Assembly (NCBI GenBank): GCA_030867875.1 | Contig: JAOWCC010000287.1 | Span: 255,501-319,500 of the forward strand | Source of the DNA: Actinernus sp. WN-2022 | Lineage: Eukaryota; Cnidaria; Anthozoa; Actiniaria; Actinernidae | Reading direction: 5' to 3' | DNA length: 64,000 nt | Shown: piece by piece, positions 43,811 to 55,330 of the stretch | Layout of the letters: every line of letters starts with the position of its first letter | Numbering within the stretch: position 1 is the first letter of the stretch | Translations under genes and position numbers: made by a program | The notes under the pieces: model-generated | What the model was told of the DNA's origin: nothing | Database searches by the model: none | Seen by the model: the letters and a program-made list of their open reading frames with translations, nothing else

Positions 43811-44825
43811 CCACCATGACTCCTTGCTAATCGTCTTTTAACCTTTGCAAAATTTGTCTTCCCACAAAATCTCTGCTATCAACAGATACAAGTTAAACAC
43901 GGCCTTATCATAGAATAAGAAAATCAGGGTTTTACAGGCTTTTTTCCCTGTCTGCATTGAAACAACTGTCCCCCTGAACCATCCCATTTTGCCTAATCAT
44001 CTAACACAGTAGTGAGAAATGATAGTAGCGACTATTGTTTACAAGCTGGTTGGACAAGATTGTGTCACACACCTTAAACATTTAAACAAATAATAAGTTA
44101 GCAACAGAAACTTCAGTGAGCAGTCTTGCTTTTTCTGATCTAGAGTGTTTTCGATGGAAGGTATATACGTGGAGAGTAATTTCCCGAAAAATGACAGGGA
44201 TTGTCCTACCCCCCAAAATGTTGCGTGTATAAGTATAACCCCCTCTACTAACAAATTGACCACAGATCTTTTTGAACAAGATGTGTACATTTATTTACAT
44301 ATCCATTGAATTTTAGTTCTCAATATTATTTTTTTGGAATCATGCCTCTGGATCATAATTTGTAATATTTGCTGAATTTAAGATAAGAATTCGCAAGATT
44401 CAATGAGAAAAAATGAAATATTAATACAAATGATATGATTTTTTTTCAGACATTCAATTTGTTTTTTCCCTCGTGAATGCTTCCAAGAGGTAATCCTTAC
44501 GGTACTCATTGCATTCAACTGTCAAGACGTTCATAATTCATAAGTCTGCTATTCGTTTCGCTGAACCTTTGTTCCAAATAGTAATTTGGTCAACAATTTG
44601 GTAACGTAAATGATTCTTGCATATTTTGCAATGATCAACATCAACTAATCAAACGATGTGACAAACTCTAAAAACGTTTGAGTTATCCATAAAACAAGGC
44701 AACTTTCACACTTTTACTATTTTCCAGTTAAAAAAAACATCCTTGGGTAACGTAAATGACATAATAGTTAAATCAAAGAATGTGTCTCTATGTTCGAAAC
44801 CTCTCTTCATAACCTCATAATATAT
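43811..44825. other. No gene recognised
   Basis: No domain, splice-flanked frame or repeat array was recognised in this stretch. Confidence 0.5.
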
Positions 44826-44831
44826 TAAGCA

Positions 44832-46151
44832 TTATTGATTGAAGAGGGCGAACCTTTCCTCAATCAATTCCAGCGTGGCTTGAGGTAGTTGATATGCCTT
44901 CCTCCTCTTACTGACTTGAGAAGGCGGCTCAATCACGCATAGGATGTCGGTCCTGGCAACCCAAAGAGCATCTTCCCTTTCAGGCCATTTGAAGCTGGCC
45001 GTAGCCATCTTCCCCCTCCCCCTAGTTCGTTTCATTATCGTTGTCAAAATCTTCTACGACTTATCCAATATACCATTCGCCTTGATAGTGGGCTGCGACG
45101 AAATCATCTGTCGATCTTGACGACCAATTCGGCTTGCACTGTCGTATTAGAAAGCTGCCGGTGAATGGCAGATTTCTTTCACTTGCAGCTGGTAGACTCT
45201 ACTTGGGCAGAAAGGCTTGTCAGACAGGTCTTGCAATAACAGGATGTTATCCTTGTTATTACCTGCTCCTTGCTTACAGCAGCTACAACAAAGAGCCATA
45301 GTTCCATTAACAGGTATGAGGTCATAGTAACCGATAGTGATCCTTTCCGCTGCTATTTGGTACTCCTCCTTACTGTAGAACAAGTATTTGACCGTAGTCT
45401 GGTATTTGACAGCCCATGCAAAGAAGTCGCTTGCATCCTGGATGACTACTTTCTGTGATCTGACGACACCATCACACGGCCCCTTACCATGCTCCGCTTC
45501 AAAGTAATTCCACGCAGCGGGGGCACCAAACTCTTCTTTGTGGTCAACTACCAAGGTATTGGGATGTTGGGTTGTCCGTCCAATAGTGAACAAACAATAT
45601 TTGTAACAATTTCTTTCATCTGAGGATAGAGGGCTGTCAAAATGGTGTATACAGCAGTGGCATTGTGAGACAGTTCATCAGACACAAAAACAAACCTTTT
45701 GTTCTGTAACTCTCCTCCATCCTCAGCTTTGTAGTATGCCACTACAGGGTGCAGCGATACCATAGTGCCGTTCCAGAAGGCAGTTCTCTGTAAAATCCAT
45801 CTGTATGTTGAGTGTACTGCTCATTGTGACGTTTCACATGTTCACGGAAGTCGCTGGTTGATTCCACCACCTTTTTGTAAAATCACGCTTAGGTAATTTT
45901 TCGGTGACGATACGCATCCTCCTCTTTCCATCCTCTTCCACGCGCTTCCACTGCTCGTACGGCACGTCGCCTTCCTCTATCTGGTCCAACAGAGCTTCGA
46001 CTTCATCATCCGTGTTATCTTTGATGAACATGTCGAGATTTACGTTGTTAATACTTTTTTTGGCTTTAACTGCCCGGAGGAGAAGCACCATATTTTGATG
46101 CCGCTGTATCTCGGGTCGCATGCTGTAAAATGTGGCTTGAGAAATGGCCAC
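44832..46151 (-). pseudogene. Broken copy of an unnamed animal gene family (HGKGPCDG motif)
   Basis: Four minus-strand pieces follow one another with frameshifts between them: 46151-45834 (DDEVEALLDQIEEGDVPYEQ), 45763-45548 (LHPVVAYY...VFVSDELSHNATAV), 45593-45147 (WNYFEAEHGKGPCDGVV) and 45047-44832 (KRTRGRGKMA to a natural-looking stop). I recognise the order Q-W-K, HPVV-YY, SDEL-H-ATAV, HGKGPCDG as that of a large unnamed family common in cnidarians and fish, usually multicopy and probably transposon-borne; this is from memory. The function is unknown. It lies immediately beside the donor of the copy C kinesin exon and runs into it in one frame. Confidence 0.6.
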
Positions 46152-46153
46152 AC

Positions 46154-46382
46154 CTCCTCAACTTCTTCACTGTTGGAGACGATTACTTCGGAAATTCCTG
46201 GCACGTTTACCCCTTCTTCCCCAAGTTTCATCTCCAATTTTTGGGGGTTTATCAGATCTCGCAGAGACTCCTTATAAATCTCTGCGTAGTTTATTTTAAA
46301 ACTGTGGTGCCATTCTGGAGCCTTTTGGCTTTTCTCAAACAGAAACTCTATGGCCCTGGAAAATAGTCCGGGATTGTGGACC
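46154..46382 (-). pseudogene. Kinesin-14 relic, copy C: mid-motor exon
   Basis: The exon runs from an acceptor (TTTTACAG) to a donor (GAG|GTGTGG), 229 nt. It is open and encodes VHNPGLFSRAIEFLFEKSQK, then INYAEIYKESLRDLI, KLEMKLGEEG and VPGISEVIVSN. This is the kinesin N-Y-x-E-I-Y region, better preserved than in copy A. The exon itself looks sound. The next exons downstream are missing, replaced by the HGKGPCDG-family relic. Confidence 0.8.
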
Positions 46383-46659
46383 CTGTAAAAATACATGAAT
46401 TGGGATTAGCAACTAATTTCTTAAAGTACATTTTAATCGAATTTATTTTTTTAACGTTTCAATGAAAGATCACATTTTAATTAGTATGTTTAACAAGTTT
46501 GAAGATGTTTATTCGATAAGTAGTCGTACTGAATGGCTTTTGATGTCACAAAAATACGAGTTATAAAGCAGGGATGGGGGGATCCCAACACATCCACAAT
46601 TACAGAGAATAATAGATATTATATAGGAGCATAGTACCAAATTCTCAATGCCCTTACAA

Positions 46660-47738
46660 GAAAGTTCCTGTCGGAGTTCCTCAAGGAAGCGTCTTAGGAC
46701 CACTACTATTCCTTGTTTATGTAAATAACTTACCCTCATGTGTTAATTACTGCGAGGTGTCCCTCTACGCTGACGATACAGTAATTTACTGCTCTTCGAC
46801 TAATGCCCAGGAACTTAAAGATAAATTGAACGCTGATCTTCTGTCCATATGTCAATGGTTTAACAGCAATCTCTTGACACTGAATACATCTAAATGCAAG
46901 TTCATAATTTATGGCAGCGCACGCAAGCTCAAGGATTTCAGAGAGGTTTCACTAACCATAAATGGCTCTGCTCTTGACCGAACTGACTCTTTTAAATATT
47001 TAGGAGTGACAGTCAGTCAGAACATGAGTTGGTCAGAACACGTGGATAGAGTCAGTAATAAAGTCAATCAACGTCTTGGCATCATCCGCCGGGTAAAGCA
47101 TTTGCTACCCTTGCATGCGCGGCTAACTCTCTATAAATGTCTTGTCCTTCCCTTACTTGACTATGCCGATATCGTCTGGGGAGATAAGAATAATACCGTC
47201 CTCATGGATCACCTTCAAGTTCTTCAGAATAATGCTGCTCGACTAATGCTCGACTTTCCCTCAAGCTCTTCTGCATCTCAAGTACTCGAACTATTAAACT
47301 GGAAACCACTATACCTTCGACGGCGCTATCATCGCTGTATTACTATCTTCAAATGCTTAAATAGCATGGTGGACTTCAACTTTAAATTAAAGAAGAATCA
47401 CGACTTTCATACATATAATACACGCCGTCAGCACAATCTACATTTGCCATTCGCACGTAGGAATTGGGGACAACAGAAGTTTACCTACCATGCACTATTA
47501 GACTGGAACTCTTTAGACTCTGAAGTTATACAATCAACTACATTATCAATTTTTAAATCTTACTGGCACATAACTTAATTTCATAATAATCCTTGTTCTA
47601 TTTCTATTTTATTTCAACCATTTATCTTTTCTGTTTTCCATATATTAGTGAAATATATATATTTTTAATACAGGACCTCCCTGAAAATCACAAATTGTGA
47701 GTGGAGCTTTCCTGTCAAAATATTATTATTATTATTAT
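46660..47738 (+). mobile_element. 5'-truncated CR1/L2-group LINE in a kinesin intron
   Basis: The boundaries come from comparison with copy A, where the same intron reads ...CTCTTACAA|TATGAGCGTACAG without the insert. The insert begins inside RT (KVPVGVPQGSVLGP) and ends in (ATT)n. It lies antisense to the kinesin relic. No clear target duplication. Confidence 0.85.
46661..47578 (+). CDS. LINE reverse transcriptase, C-terminal half
   Basis: The frame is open from the truncation point to a stop at 47578, with VPQGSVLGPLLFLVYVNNL, the catalytic SLYADDTVIYC, the connection region LGVTVSQNMSWSEHV and the C-terminal DFHTYNTRRQHNLHLP region of CR1/L2-group ORF2. The first in-frame ATG is at 46757, but the natural frame continues upstream of the break. 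There are no internal stops, so the insertion is fairly young. It is inactive for lack of the endonuclease and most of RT. Confidence 0.85.
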   Translation, partial: KVPVGVPQGSVLGPLLFLVYVNNLPSCVNYCEVSLYADDTVIYCSSTNAQELKDKLNADLLSICQWFNSNLLTLNTSKCKFIIYGSARKLKDFREVSLTINGSALDRTDSFKYLGVTVSQNMSWSEHVDRVSNKVNQRLGIIRRVKHLLPLHARLTLYKCLVLPLLDYADIVWGDKNNTVLMDHLQVLQNNAARLMLDFPSSSSASQVLELLNWKPLYLRRRYHRCITIFKCLNSMVDFNFKLKKNHDFHTYNTRRQHNLHLPFARRNWGQQKFTYHALLDWNSLDSEVIQSTTLSIFKSYWHIT

Positions 47739-47785
47739 TATGAGCGTACAGTAAAATAACATATGAATTTATTTGCTGTTTTTAC

Positions 47786-47890
47786 CTCCATAGTGTAGGT
47801 CTTCCCACTTCCAGTCTGCCCATATGCGAATATAGATACGTTGAACCCTTCCATGGTAGCAGCTACCACAGATTTGATCTCTTCGAATAC
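47786..47890 (-). pseudogene. Kinesin-14 relic, copy C: P-loop exon
   Basis: A 105-nt exon (35 codons, phase 0 both ends) lies between CTTCAG and the donor GAG|GTAAAA. It encodes [20 protein letters not shown], then [23 protein letters not shown] is the Walker A ATP-binding loop of kinesin motors, intact here. Copy A has lost this exon. It is the strongest single kinesin signal in the window. Confidence 0.9.
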
Positions 47891-48200
47891 CTGAAGAGAT
47901 AGTAAATTAGCGTGTTGAGCTCGACTCATGTACGCTGTCTTGGATTTTACGGGTGCAATTCAACATCAAGAAACATCTTTTTCAGTTGTGTGTGAGCACA
48001 AGAAAGCTTCATTACTGAATGAGCACTTTATTTCACTTTTCACTAGGGACCAGGCAGGGAGCGAAAATATATTGGCCACCTATCCCAACAGCTGTCTCCC
48101 AACAATTTCATCCCAGCCCTCAAGCCAATTCCTAGCTTAAATCAAGTACACTGTTAGACAAACTTGATTATAGAGGGCAGATAAAAAGACAAATCAATAC

Positions 48201-48496
48201 CTCAGATTGTGTAGACACTGGGGTGAAAACACGATCCATTTGGAACATCCGGGTGCCATCTTGGCATTCCACATAAAGGAGACCATCGTCATGCTCGTCG
48301 AAGGTTATGACCGGTCCCTGTCGGAACTATCTCCACGTGTCTCCGGTCTCACGCGGACTAGCACCCGGATGTTCCCACGGAGCTCAATCACCTCGTTGAT
48401 CAATTTCTTCTTTATTGATAGTTCTCTTTTGTAGAGCACGAGGATCTTCTGGTAGCGGTCTTCCAATTGTTGATTCCTTTCTGTTAGGTCTTTTAT
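48201..48496 (-). pseudogene. Kinesin-14 relic, copy C: neck and motor-start exon
   Basis: This is the counterpart of the copy A exon at 39905-40204, with the same splice sites. It encodes LEDRYQKILVLYKREL and VIELRGNIRVLVRVRP. It is 296 nt against 300 in copy A, and the 4-nt difference shifts the frame after ...RVRPETRGDSSDRD. The downstream DGTRMFQMDRVFTP equivalent is only readable in another frame. Upstream (48630 onward) the gene is cut off by LINE sequence. Confidence 0.8.
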
Positions 48497-48629
48497 CTAC
48501 AACATTTAAGTAGTAACGAAGTAGTAATGTTAAAAATAAGAAGTTGATACTATAGGCCTTTTGCATCAATTGATTGATCACGTGACTATTTTCCCATAGC
48601 AACGCCTGTGTGGAGCGCAAGCCATTCTA

Positions 48630-49441
48630 TAAAATTGAATAATGATCTTGATAAAATTAAGAACTGGGCGATTCGATGGTTAGTTACAATTAATCCTACT
48701 AAGACAGAATGTATTACTTTTTCAGTTAAGGTTAAAACCGTATCATCCTGATTTGGTTTTTCGAAGCTAAAAAAAGTTGTTGAGTAAAAGGGTAAATTTG
48801 CTCAAAGGAATTAAATATAGAGTAAACAGGGACACTCTGAATAAGTTATATAAATATGTTATTTGTCCCTTGATGGAATGTGCAGATTTCTTGTGGGATG
48901 GTTGTATATACTGATAATGAAAGCGATATTTTTGAATTTGTACAGTATGAAGCTGCAAAAATTGTTATCGGTACCAGTACGCGTCGCTTGTTGCAGGAAA
49001 TTGGTTTGGAAGATATGAAGACTAGACGATCTATTCATAAGCTGATCTTTTATTTTAAAATCGTCAACAATTTAGTTCCCAATTACTTGAAAGAGCTACT
49101 TCCCCTTCAGGTGTCTGAGAGAATGCATTATTCTTTGAGGACTTCTTCTAACTTTACTCTATTTGCAGTGCGTACTGAGCGTTTAAAAATCCATCTACCA
49201 CCAAGTTGTGGAATGATATTGATACAGAAATACCTAACATTAAGTCAGTTGGTTCTTTCAAAAAAGCTTTGTTCACTTGTTTTGATGTTCCAAAATATAA
49301 AGCTTTATATAATTTCTCTCTCAACATATATTCTTCTATTATTAACACTCGTCTACGTCTAGATGTATGCGCTCTTAATTCTTATCTTTTCAAAATTGAT
49401 TGTAAAATATCCCCGGCATGCTTTTGTGGATTTGGAATTGA
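48630..49441 (+). pseudogene. Decayed CR1/Rex-group LINE RT C-terminus
   Basis: This is the same LINE as at 40330-40630 but longer: after the shared start it continues with FEFVQYEAAKIVIGTSTRRL, RRSIHKLIFYFKIVNNLVPN and, in another frame, LWNDIDTEIPNIKSVGSFKK and RLRLDVCALNSYLFKIDCKI. It is cut at about 49441 by the CR1 element that follows. Traces of its continuation (VQCPMLY-type) appear at about 53830 on the far side. Frameshifts and stops are present. Confidence 0.75.
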
Positions 49442-49727
49442 AAATATCAGTTCAGTTCAGTTCAGATTTATTTTGCACATGTTCAAAAAGAAAAGTATAA
49501 CAGTTTATGGGTATTAGAAAGGTAATATAAGAAGTAAATATAAGTGAGAGAAAATATGATGAATCAATCGTGCGCAGTGGTCAAAGTAGCATTAGGGCTT
49601 TCGAGTTCAGACCACTGCCTGCGATGTTAATATTTGGACGTAAAGATTACTCAATGATACGTGAGCCGGAACTTAATATAATAGTAATATTGAAAATAAT
49701 GAAATTAAAGCCCATGTCTGTAGTAGT

Positions 49728-52700
49728 TTATGCTTGAGAAAGGAGAAGTGATTGTTTGTATTGTTTTGAAAATGCGTAGGACGATTTTGACTGTTTTATA
49801 TTGTAATCGATTGACTCCCAAATTGAAGACGAAATAAATCTAAATGTATGGATTCCATAGTTGGTTCGAGCTTTTTGTCTGCTTAAATTTTGCTTAGCAG
49901 CGAATCTGGTGTTATAAGTGTGACATGTTGCGGCTGTTTTTATGGTGTTTGAGAATATAGAAGGAACTGTATCTTTTTTATTTATAATTTTAAAGGTCAA
50001 AGTCGCTATTTTCAACTTAAAAACGTTGTCGAGCTTGAGGATTCGTAATAGATTAAAATAGGGAGTGGCGTCTTCTCTTTTATAAGCAAAAAATATATTT
50101 CTGATACATTTGTTTTGGCAGGTACGAAGTTTTGTAAGATGGGCAGTGTATGTGTTACCCCAACTCATGATACCATAGTTGATGTAAGGGTAGATTAGAG
50201 TATAGTAGAGTTGCTTCAGCATATTTAAATCAACGTGATATCTCAATTTGTTCAAAATACCTGTATTCTTTGCTATTTTGCAATTAACATGTTTAATCTG
50301 TTGTTCCCAACTGATATGTCTGTCAATATATATTCCTAAATATTTGATATGGTCTTTTTGTTCGATGTTCTCAATTTGGATATTTGAAGTTTTTTTCCTT
50401 TGAGAGCTAATAAGCATATAGTTGGTCTTTTTCGTGTTGATAGAGAGTCTATTTGTAGCACAGTATCGAAATATATCTCCCAGCCCTTCATTCATTACAT
50501 TTTCAATCTCGTTCATATTTTTACTTGAGTAGAAAACATTAGTATCGTCTGCAAAGATTCGAAAAGAGAGTTTCTTTGAGCAGTTTGGCATGTCGTTTAT
50601 GTAAAGTAAGAATAAGAGTGGTCCAAGCGTTGATCCTTGTGGCACCCCACAAGTCATCCTAAGTGTATGCGAGTCGGTGTTTCCTATTCTGACATATTGT
50701 TGACGATTGTTCAAATAATCAGTAAACCAAGATAAGGGCGTGCCACGTATTCCATATTTATGTAATTTTGCGAGGAGAATTTTATCATTAACCGTGTCAA
50801 AAGCTTTGGAAAAATCTAAAAATAGACCACATGTGGTCTCCTTGTTGTCAATTGCAGTTTTCAAATTGTCAGTAATTTCAAGAATTGCCTGTTCTGTTGA
50901 ATGCCCTTTTCTAAAGCCAAATTGGTAGTTAAAGATTATACTATTTTTTTCAAGAAACGACTCCAATTGATTATAAACTAGCTTTTCGATAACTTTTGCA
51001 AAGGGTGACAATACGGATATTGGTCGATAATTAAAAGGGTCAGTGACAGTGCCGCTTTTATAAATAGGTGTGATTCTCGAGACTTTTAGAATATCCGGAA
51101 CAATGCCTGTTCTAATAGATTCATTGTAGATGTAAGTGAATATTGGCGAGATTATCGGGGCTGCTGATTTGATCAAATTGTTAGGGATATTAATAGATGC
51201 TGTGTTGCCGTCTAAGCCTAAAAAGAGCTCAAGGACTTGTGCCTCAGTGATAGGGGACATTACGAAACTTGAGACTGGTGAGTTATGGATATAATCAGTA
51301 GGGTTTAGATTCGTTGGGTTAATTGAATTAGCTAAACTAGGGCCTACGTTAACGAAATGTTGGTTAAATTGATTCGCTATGTCAAGATTGTTGGAATATG
51401 TCTTATTATTTCTAATTATTCGAGTAGGGTATAACTGACCTTTTGTTTTTCGCTTAATGAGCGTTCCAATGAGTTTCCAGGTGGCTTTCAAATTGTTTTT
51501 GCATCTCTCAAATTGCGTATTGTAATATCGTTTTTTGCTCTCGGATTTTATTTTGTTTAATCTATTAGAATATTTCTTATATTGGTTTATTTTTTGCAAG
51601 TTATTACTATGGAAATGGGTCTGATACATTTTTTGCTTTTTCTTGATCGATTTCAATATTCCGTTTGTAATCCATGGTTTGGTGAATTGTTTTAGCCTAC
51701 TTCGTGGTACTTCTCTGACGGGCGCGTGCTTATTTGCCACCTCATTTATTGTATTTATCACCTTTACGGTACGTAGATTTAGGTCAGCGTTTTCATTTAG
51801 TAGAACGTTCCAGTCGATTTCTCGGATATCTTTTAAGTATGCCTCTTTGTTATATTGTTTATAATCTCTGTAGAACTTTTTTTCATTACTTCGTTTGACG
51901 GTAGTATTTGCAATACAAAATACTGGGAGATGATCAGATATGTCGATTAATGTGATACCGGAAGTTATGTGAGAGATCGGAGTGTTTGTATAAATGTGGT
52001 CAATTAGAGTCTTAGTATGGTCAGTTATTCTAGTCGGCTTAGTAATAACGGGAGTGATGTTATTTGCATAAAGCATATCTAAATATTTATCCGTTGGTGG
52101 ATGGCTTGTATATTTGAAAAAGTCAATATTAATATCGCCCAAGATATAAATGTCATACTTACGTTGATTTAAATCCCTGAGCAACTCTTTCAACTGTTCA
52201 GTGAATATTTCGATATTTGATTTGGGGTGTCTATATATACAACCAACAATGATGGGATTTTTTGCTTTACTGCGAGGATCGATTTCAATCCAACACGATT
52301 CAACAAGCTCGGTATTAAACTTAATATCAGGTCTAGGAATTGTTTCTAAATCTTGAGAAGCGTAAATAGCGGCTCCACCTGCTGCAGTTGGTGAATCAGT
52401 ATGATAAAACTGATATCCACAAATGTCAACGTTATTTACGGTATTTTCATTTAGTCGAGTCTCGGTAACAGCCAAAATATTTGGTTTGGAGTCTAGCGTC
52501 TACATTAAATCATTTATCAAAGTTAAATTTTTGGGTAAACTTCTTATATTACAGTGAAAGAGGGAAAGTGATTTCGTTCCCGCATTGTCTAATACTGTGT
52601 ATAATTTTTGCGCGGAATAATAATTAGAAACTGCATTGTTCAGCATAAGGTCAGGGTCATTCTCATCAAATTTGTCAGGGTTCGGTAATAGATTATACAA

Positions 52701-52802
52701 ATCAGCCTCCAAATCAATATCTCTTGACAATATACCTAAAGTAGAACTTAGTTCTTTGTCGTTTAAAGTAAAAAAAGGTAGATATTCAAGTGAATTATAC
52801 AT
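49728..52802 (-). CDS. CR1-group LINE ORF2 (endonuclease-RT) with one in-frame stop
   Basis: ORF2 nicks target DNA and reverse-transcribes the element RNA. From 52802 the frame is open for 100 codons, meets a single TAG at about 52501-52499, and then stays open to 49728 (915 codons from the next ATG at 52475). The endonuclease has TETRLN, ILGDINIDF and ISDHLPVF. The RT has LFLDFSKAFDTV, VPQGSTLGPLLF and the catalytic RIFADDTNVF. The C-terminus has HTYNTRFAAKQ. All catalytic blocks are present, and I see only the one stop. The start at 52802 lies 45 bp after ORF1. Whether the stop is a mutation or the start is really at 52475 cannot be told without relatives. Confidence 0.9.
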
Positions 52803-52847
52803 CTAATGGATATATGACTGTCTACATTACCGTACTTTATTGTTTGT

Positions 52848-53669
52848 TTAATCGGATCCCAGGAATTCATCAAATTCTGCAACCGTCTTGAACCCAAACA
52901 CTTTTGAGCTGTCGGACTCACGTAGGAGAATTTTCCCATTTGCCGTCCATATATATCTCCAATTTTTGCTCCTTCGGAACTCGTTGATCTTGCCGAATAG
53001 TCTCTTTCTATATGGGGTCAGGGACTCGTTAATGAATATCTTGCTCTCGGTGATGATACTTTTTCCATATTGCGCGGCAATCATCGGCAGGTCATTTGTT
53101 GTTTTACCGACGAGTTTACTGCGCCGACTGTAGAATTTGTCCTTCATGTCCCGGTGAACAAATTTGATGATCATTCTGTCTTTGATCTTTTTTGTTGGTT
53201 GTAACCTGTGGGCAGTGGATACATGGTGCTCGGTTACCTCGATGTCTAGCAGGTCGCCAAGTTCAACTGCAATTTGTTTCGGGTTGTCCACCGGCAGAAT
53301 GGGTATTCCAGTGATTTCGATACAGTCACGTCTCATATATTGTTGTAGGTTGTCCAGGGCGGCGTCTTGCTCACAGCCTACGTCTTCTACTGTGTCCATT
53401 CTATCTTCTAAGTCCTTCAGACGTTTACATACGTCCATTACTTGCTTTTTGGTGTTTTGCAGCGTCTTTGTGAAGTTGTCATATTCGTTTGCCAGAAATG
53501 TTTGCGATTTTTCGATGTTTTCGCATTTACCAGCCAAACTCATTATTTCAGATCTTAAGTTGGCAATTTCAGTTTTGAATTCGCCTCTAATACTTGGGAG
53601 AAGCCTTTCCTCCCAAAGAGTTGTTAGGGAATCCACAGTTAGATAATCTTTGGGCGGCTCTTTGGACAT
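52848..53669 (-). CDS. CR1-group LINE ORF1 (coiled-coil nucleic-acid chaperone)
   Basis: A 273-codon open frame. Residues about 25-115 are heptad-rich (KTEIANLRSEIMSLAGKCEN, LKDLEDRMDTVEDVG), predicting a coiled coil. Next comes YMRRDCIEITGIPI, then HRLQPTKKIKDRMIIKFVHR and a basic C-terminal half ending in FGFKTVAEFDEFLG. This arrangement (coiled coil, RRM-like domain, C-terminal domain) is that of LINE ORF1 proteins that trimerise and coat the RNA. The frame is intact. The start is the first ATG and lies about 140 bp inside the element's 5' end. Confidence 0.8.
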   Translation of the reverse strand: MSKEPPKDYLTVDSLTTLWEERLLPSIRGEFKTEIANLRSEIMSLAGKCENIEKSQTFLANEYDNFTKTLQNTKKQVMDVCKRLKDLEDRMDTVEDVGCEQDAALDNLQQYMRRDCIEITGIPILPVDNPKQIAVELGDLLDIEVTEHHVSTAHRLQPTKKIKDRMIIKFVHRDMKDKFYSRRSKLVGKTTNDLPMIAAQYGKSIITESKIFINESLTPYRKRLFGKINEFRRSKNWRYIWTANGKILLRESDSSKVFGFKTVAEFDEFLGSD

Positions 53670-53810
53670 TTTGTGAGAGCTCGTTCAAACACGTCCGTTC
53701 ACGGTCACGGTCTGGGCCGACATTTGCTGCTCCTAGATTAAAACTACTGTCTCCTCTGCTGCTCAAATTCTTGTTGATAGATGGACAGTAATGTCTGAGT
53801 TACAGATAAT

Positions 53811-54478
53811 AAAGATTTTCTTGTTTGGATCTTCACAACTTTCAGTCCAATGTCCAATGCTTTATTAAAGAATCTAATCTATTTCAAAAGCGTGAATTTT
53901 TAATTTATTTTGCCATCATCTGTCAGCACCATTTTATTGTTTTAGAAACTTACAAATGTATTTGTTTTTGCACACTTTTCACATGTATTTAAAACAATAG
54001 TGACAACAGAGAGAGCGTGAGAGACGCCAGCGTGAAACCTCAATACTAGAAGGTCTGCCGTTTCCTTTGTTATTCGTTTTCAGCCCAAATTTATCGGAAC
54101 GATTTAGCTTTAAATCTTAAGACCCGTAAGACGGGCAGAAATAGCTTTCTGAAGCCAAAACCGAACAGGACTCTGCGAGTTACTCGCAACATGCTGGCGG
54201 CCTCAACAGACGGTAAGAAGCCGGCTGGTACAAAACGCAGGTCACAGGTCCAGGTCACAGGTCACTTAACGATTTTTTTATTTTCCAATTCATTACAATA
54301 TCCGTGAGCAGCCTGGAAACGACGTACGTCATTTTCGCGATCCTCGTGGTCACAAACATGGCAGCAGATGAGGTACAACTTGAGGTACACCTTTAAGGGC
54401 ACAGGGAGGGTTAGATATTTGTTAAATATAAAAAGGGTATTCAATGTCCTAAGGATACTGAATATACTCTCGATCGCG
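53811..54478. other. No gene; end of the older LINE then unassigned DNA
   Basis: The first few dozen bases appear to continue the LINE broken at 49441. The remainder shows no recognisable gene. Confidence 0.45.
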
Positions 54479-54751
54479 CTTGTAAATTCGTAATCGCGCT
54501 TGTAAATTGCCCAACATTGCTTCTCTTTTATAGTACTAGTACTAATAGAATATTGCTATGATATCTGTCTCAGGTACTCCTGGTACTTAAAGTTTACAAC
54601 TATACTAAATGTTAAGGTTTTCCGAGCAAAGTCGTCATTTCAATAAAAGGGAGTCCTTTCTCTCAGATCTGCTATAAACAGAGGCATTTCATACGGCGAA
54701 ACTAGCAAGAATTGTAACTGAATGATAGGCTGGTACTACTGATAAACTTAC

Positions 54752-54838
54752 GATCCTGACATTTTCCTCGGCTGAGGCTCCTCCGCCTTGTGCGGCTCCT
54801 CCCTCTGCGTCTGGATCAGTGCGCTGATCGGCTGCTCT
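54752..54838 (-). pseudogene. Ala/Gly-rich 87-nt exon, copy E
   Basis: Bounded by CTGAATGCAG and ATC|GTAAGT like the 168-nt exon of copy A, it reads 29 codons (RAADQRTDPDAEGGAAQGGG to AEENVRI), phase 0 at both ends. No motor exons lie nearby, so it is an orphan. It is the same as copy D at 56294-56380. Confidence 0.6.
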
Positions 54839-55204
54839 CTGCATTCAGAAAAAAAAACATTGAAGGAATCATCTAAACTATTAAAGGAGCTGTGTCATAG
54901 TACCACGCATGTATGTAGTGTGTGTTCGATTGGTGGCTGTTAATTAATTACAAACCGATACAATCCCCCCTTCAACGCTTGATTGAAAGTATTTTCAATA
55001 TTTTACTCGAAGGCTGAATATTGACACAGTTTAGTAATTTGTGAATATTTGCTTTGATTTTTACCATCCCACATGTGCGCGAGATTCTTCAGTTCATATG
55101 AGAATCGCTGATAATGACCGTGTCCGGCCCGGGCATCTAACGTAATGGCCTCTCACCATGACCCATTGATGTAATTTGTTAATTATGCACTATTTGTTAA
55201 ATTC

Positions 55205-55330
55205 GTTAAAGTGCATATAAGCCCTAGCCAGTTATATTTGATATCGATTGTACATGAAGTGGATAGTCCAACGGTAGAATATTCTTGATTTGGGTGTTAC
55301 GTCTACAAGTTATAAAGGTTTATATTTCTA
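55205..55330. repeat. Inverted duplicate of 56664-56785
   Basis: AAGTGCATATAAGCCCTAGC, TTGATATCGATTGTA and TTGATTTGGGTGTTACGTCT occur here on the plus strand and at 56664-56785 on the minus strand. The two flank the copy D block, so the whole 55.2-56.8 kb stretch has an inverted frame. Confidence 0.8.

Larger units (their letters stand above)
49442..53810 (-). mobile_element. Near full-length CR1-group LINE with ORF1 and ORF2
   Basis: On the minus strand, a short 5' region is followed by ORF1 (53669-52848) and ORF2 (52802-49728), then a roughly 290-bp 3' UTR ending in AAATCTGAACTGAACTGAAC. The short direct repeat tail is typical of CR1-group elements. It inserted into an older LINE whose C-terminal coding resumes near 53815. 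The 5' boundary is approximate. Confidence 0.85.

Noticed and set aside
55255..55320. tRNA-like box A (TAGTCCAACGGTAGAAT)
   Set aside because: No matching box B or cloverleaf could be drawn; at best a SINE-like remnant.
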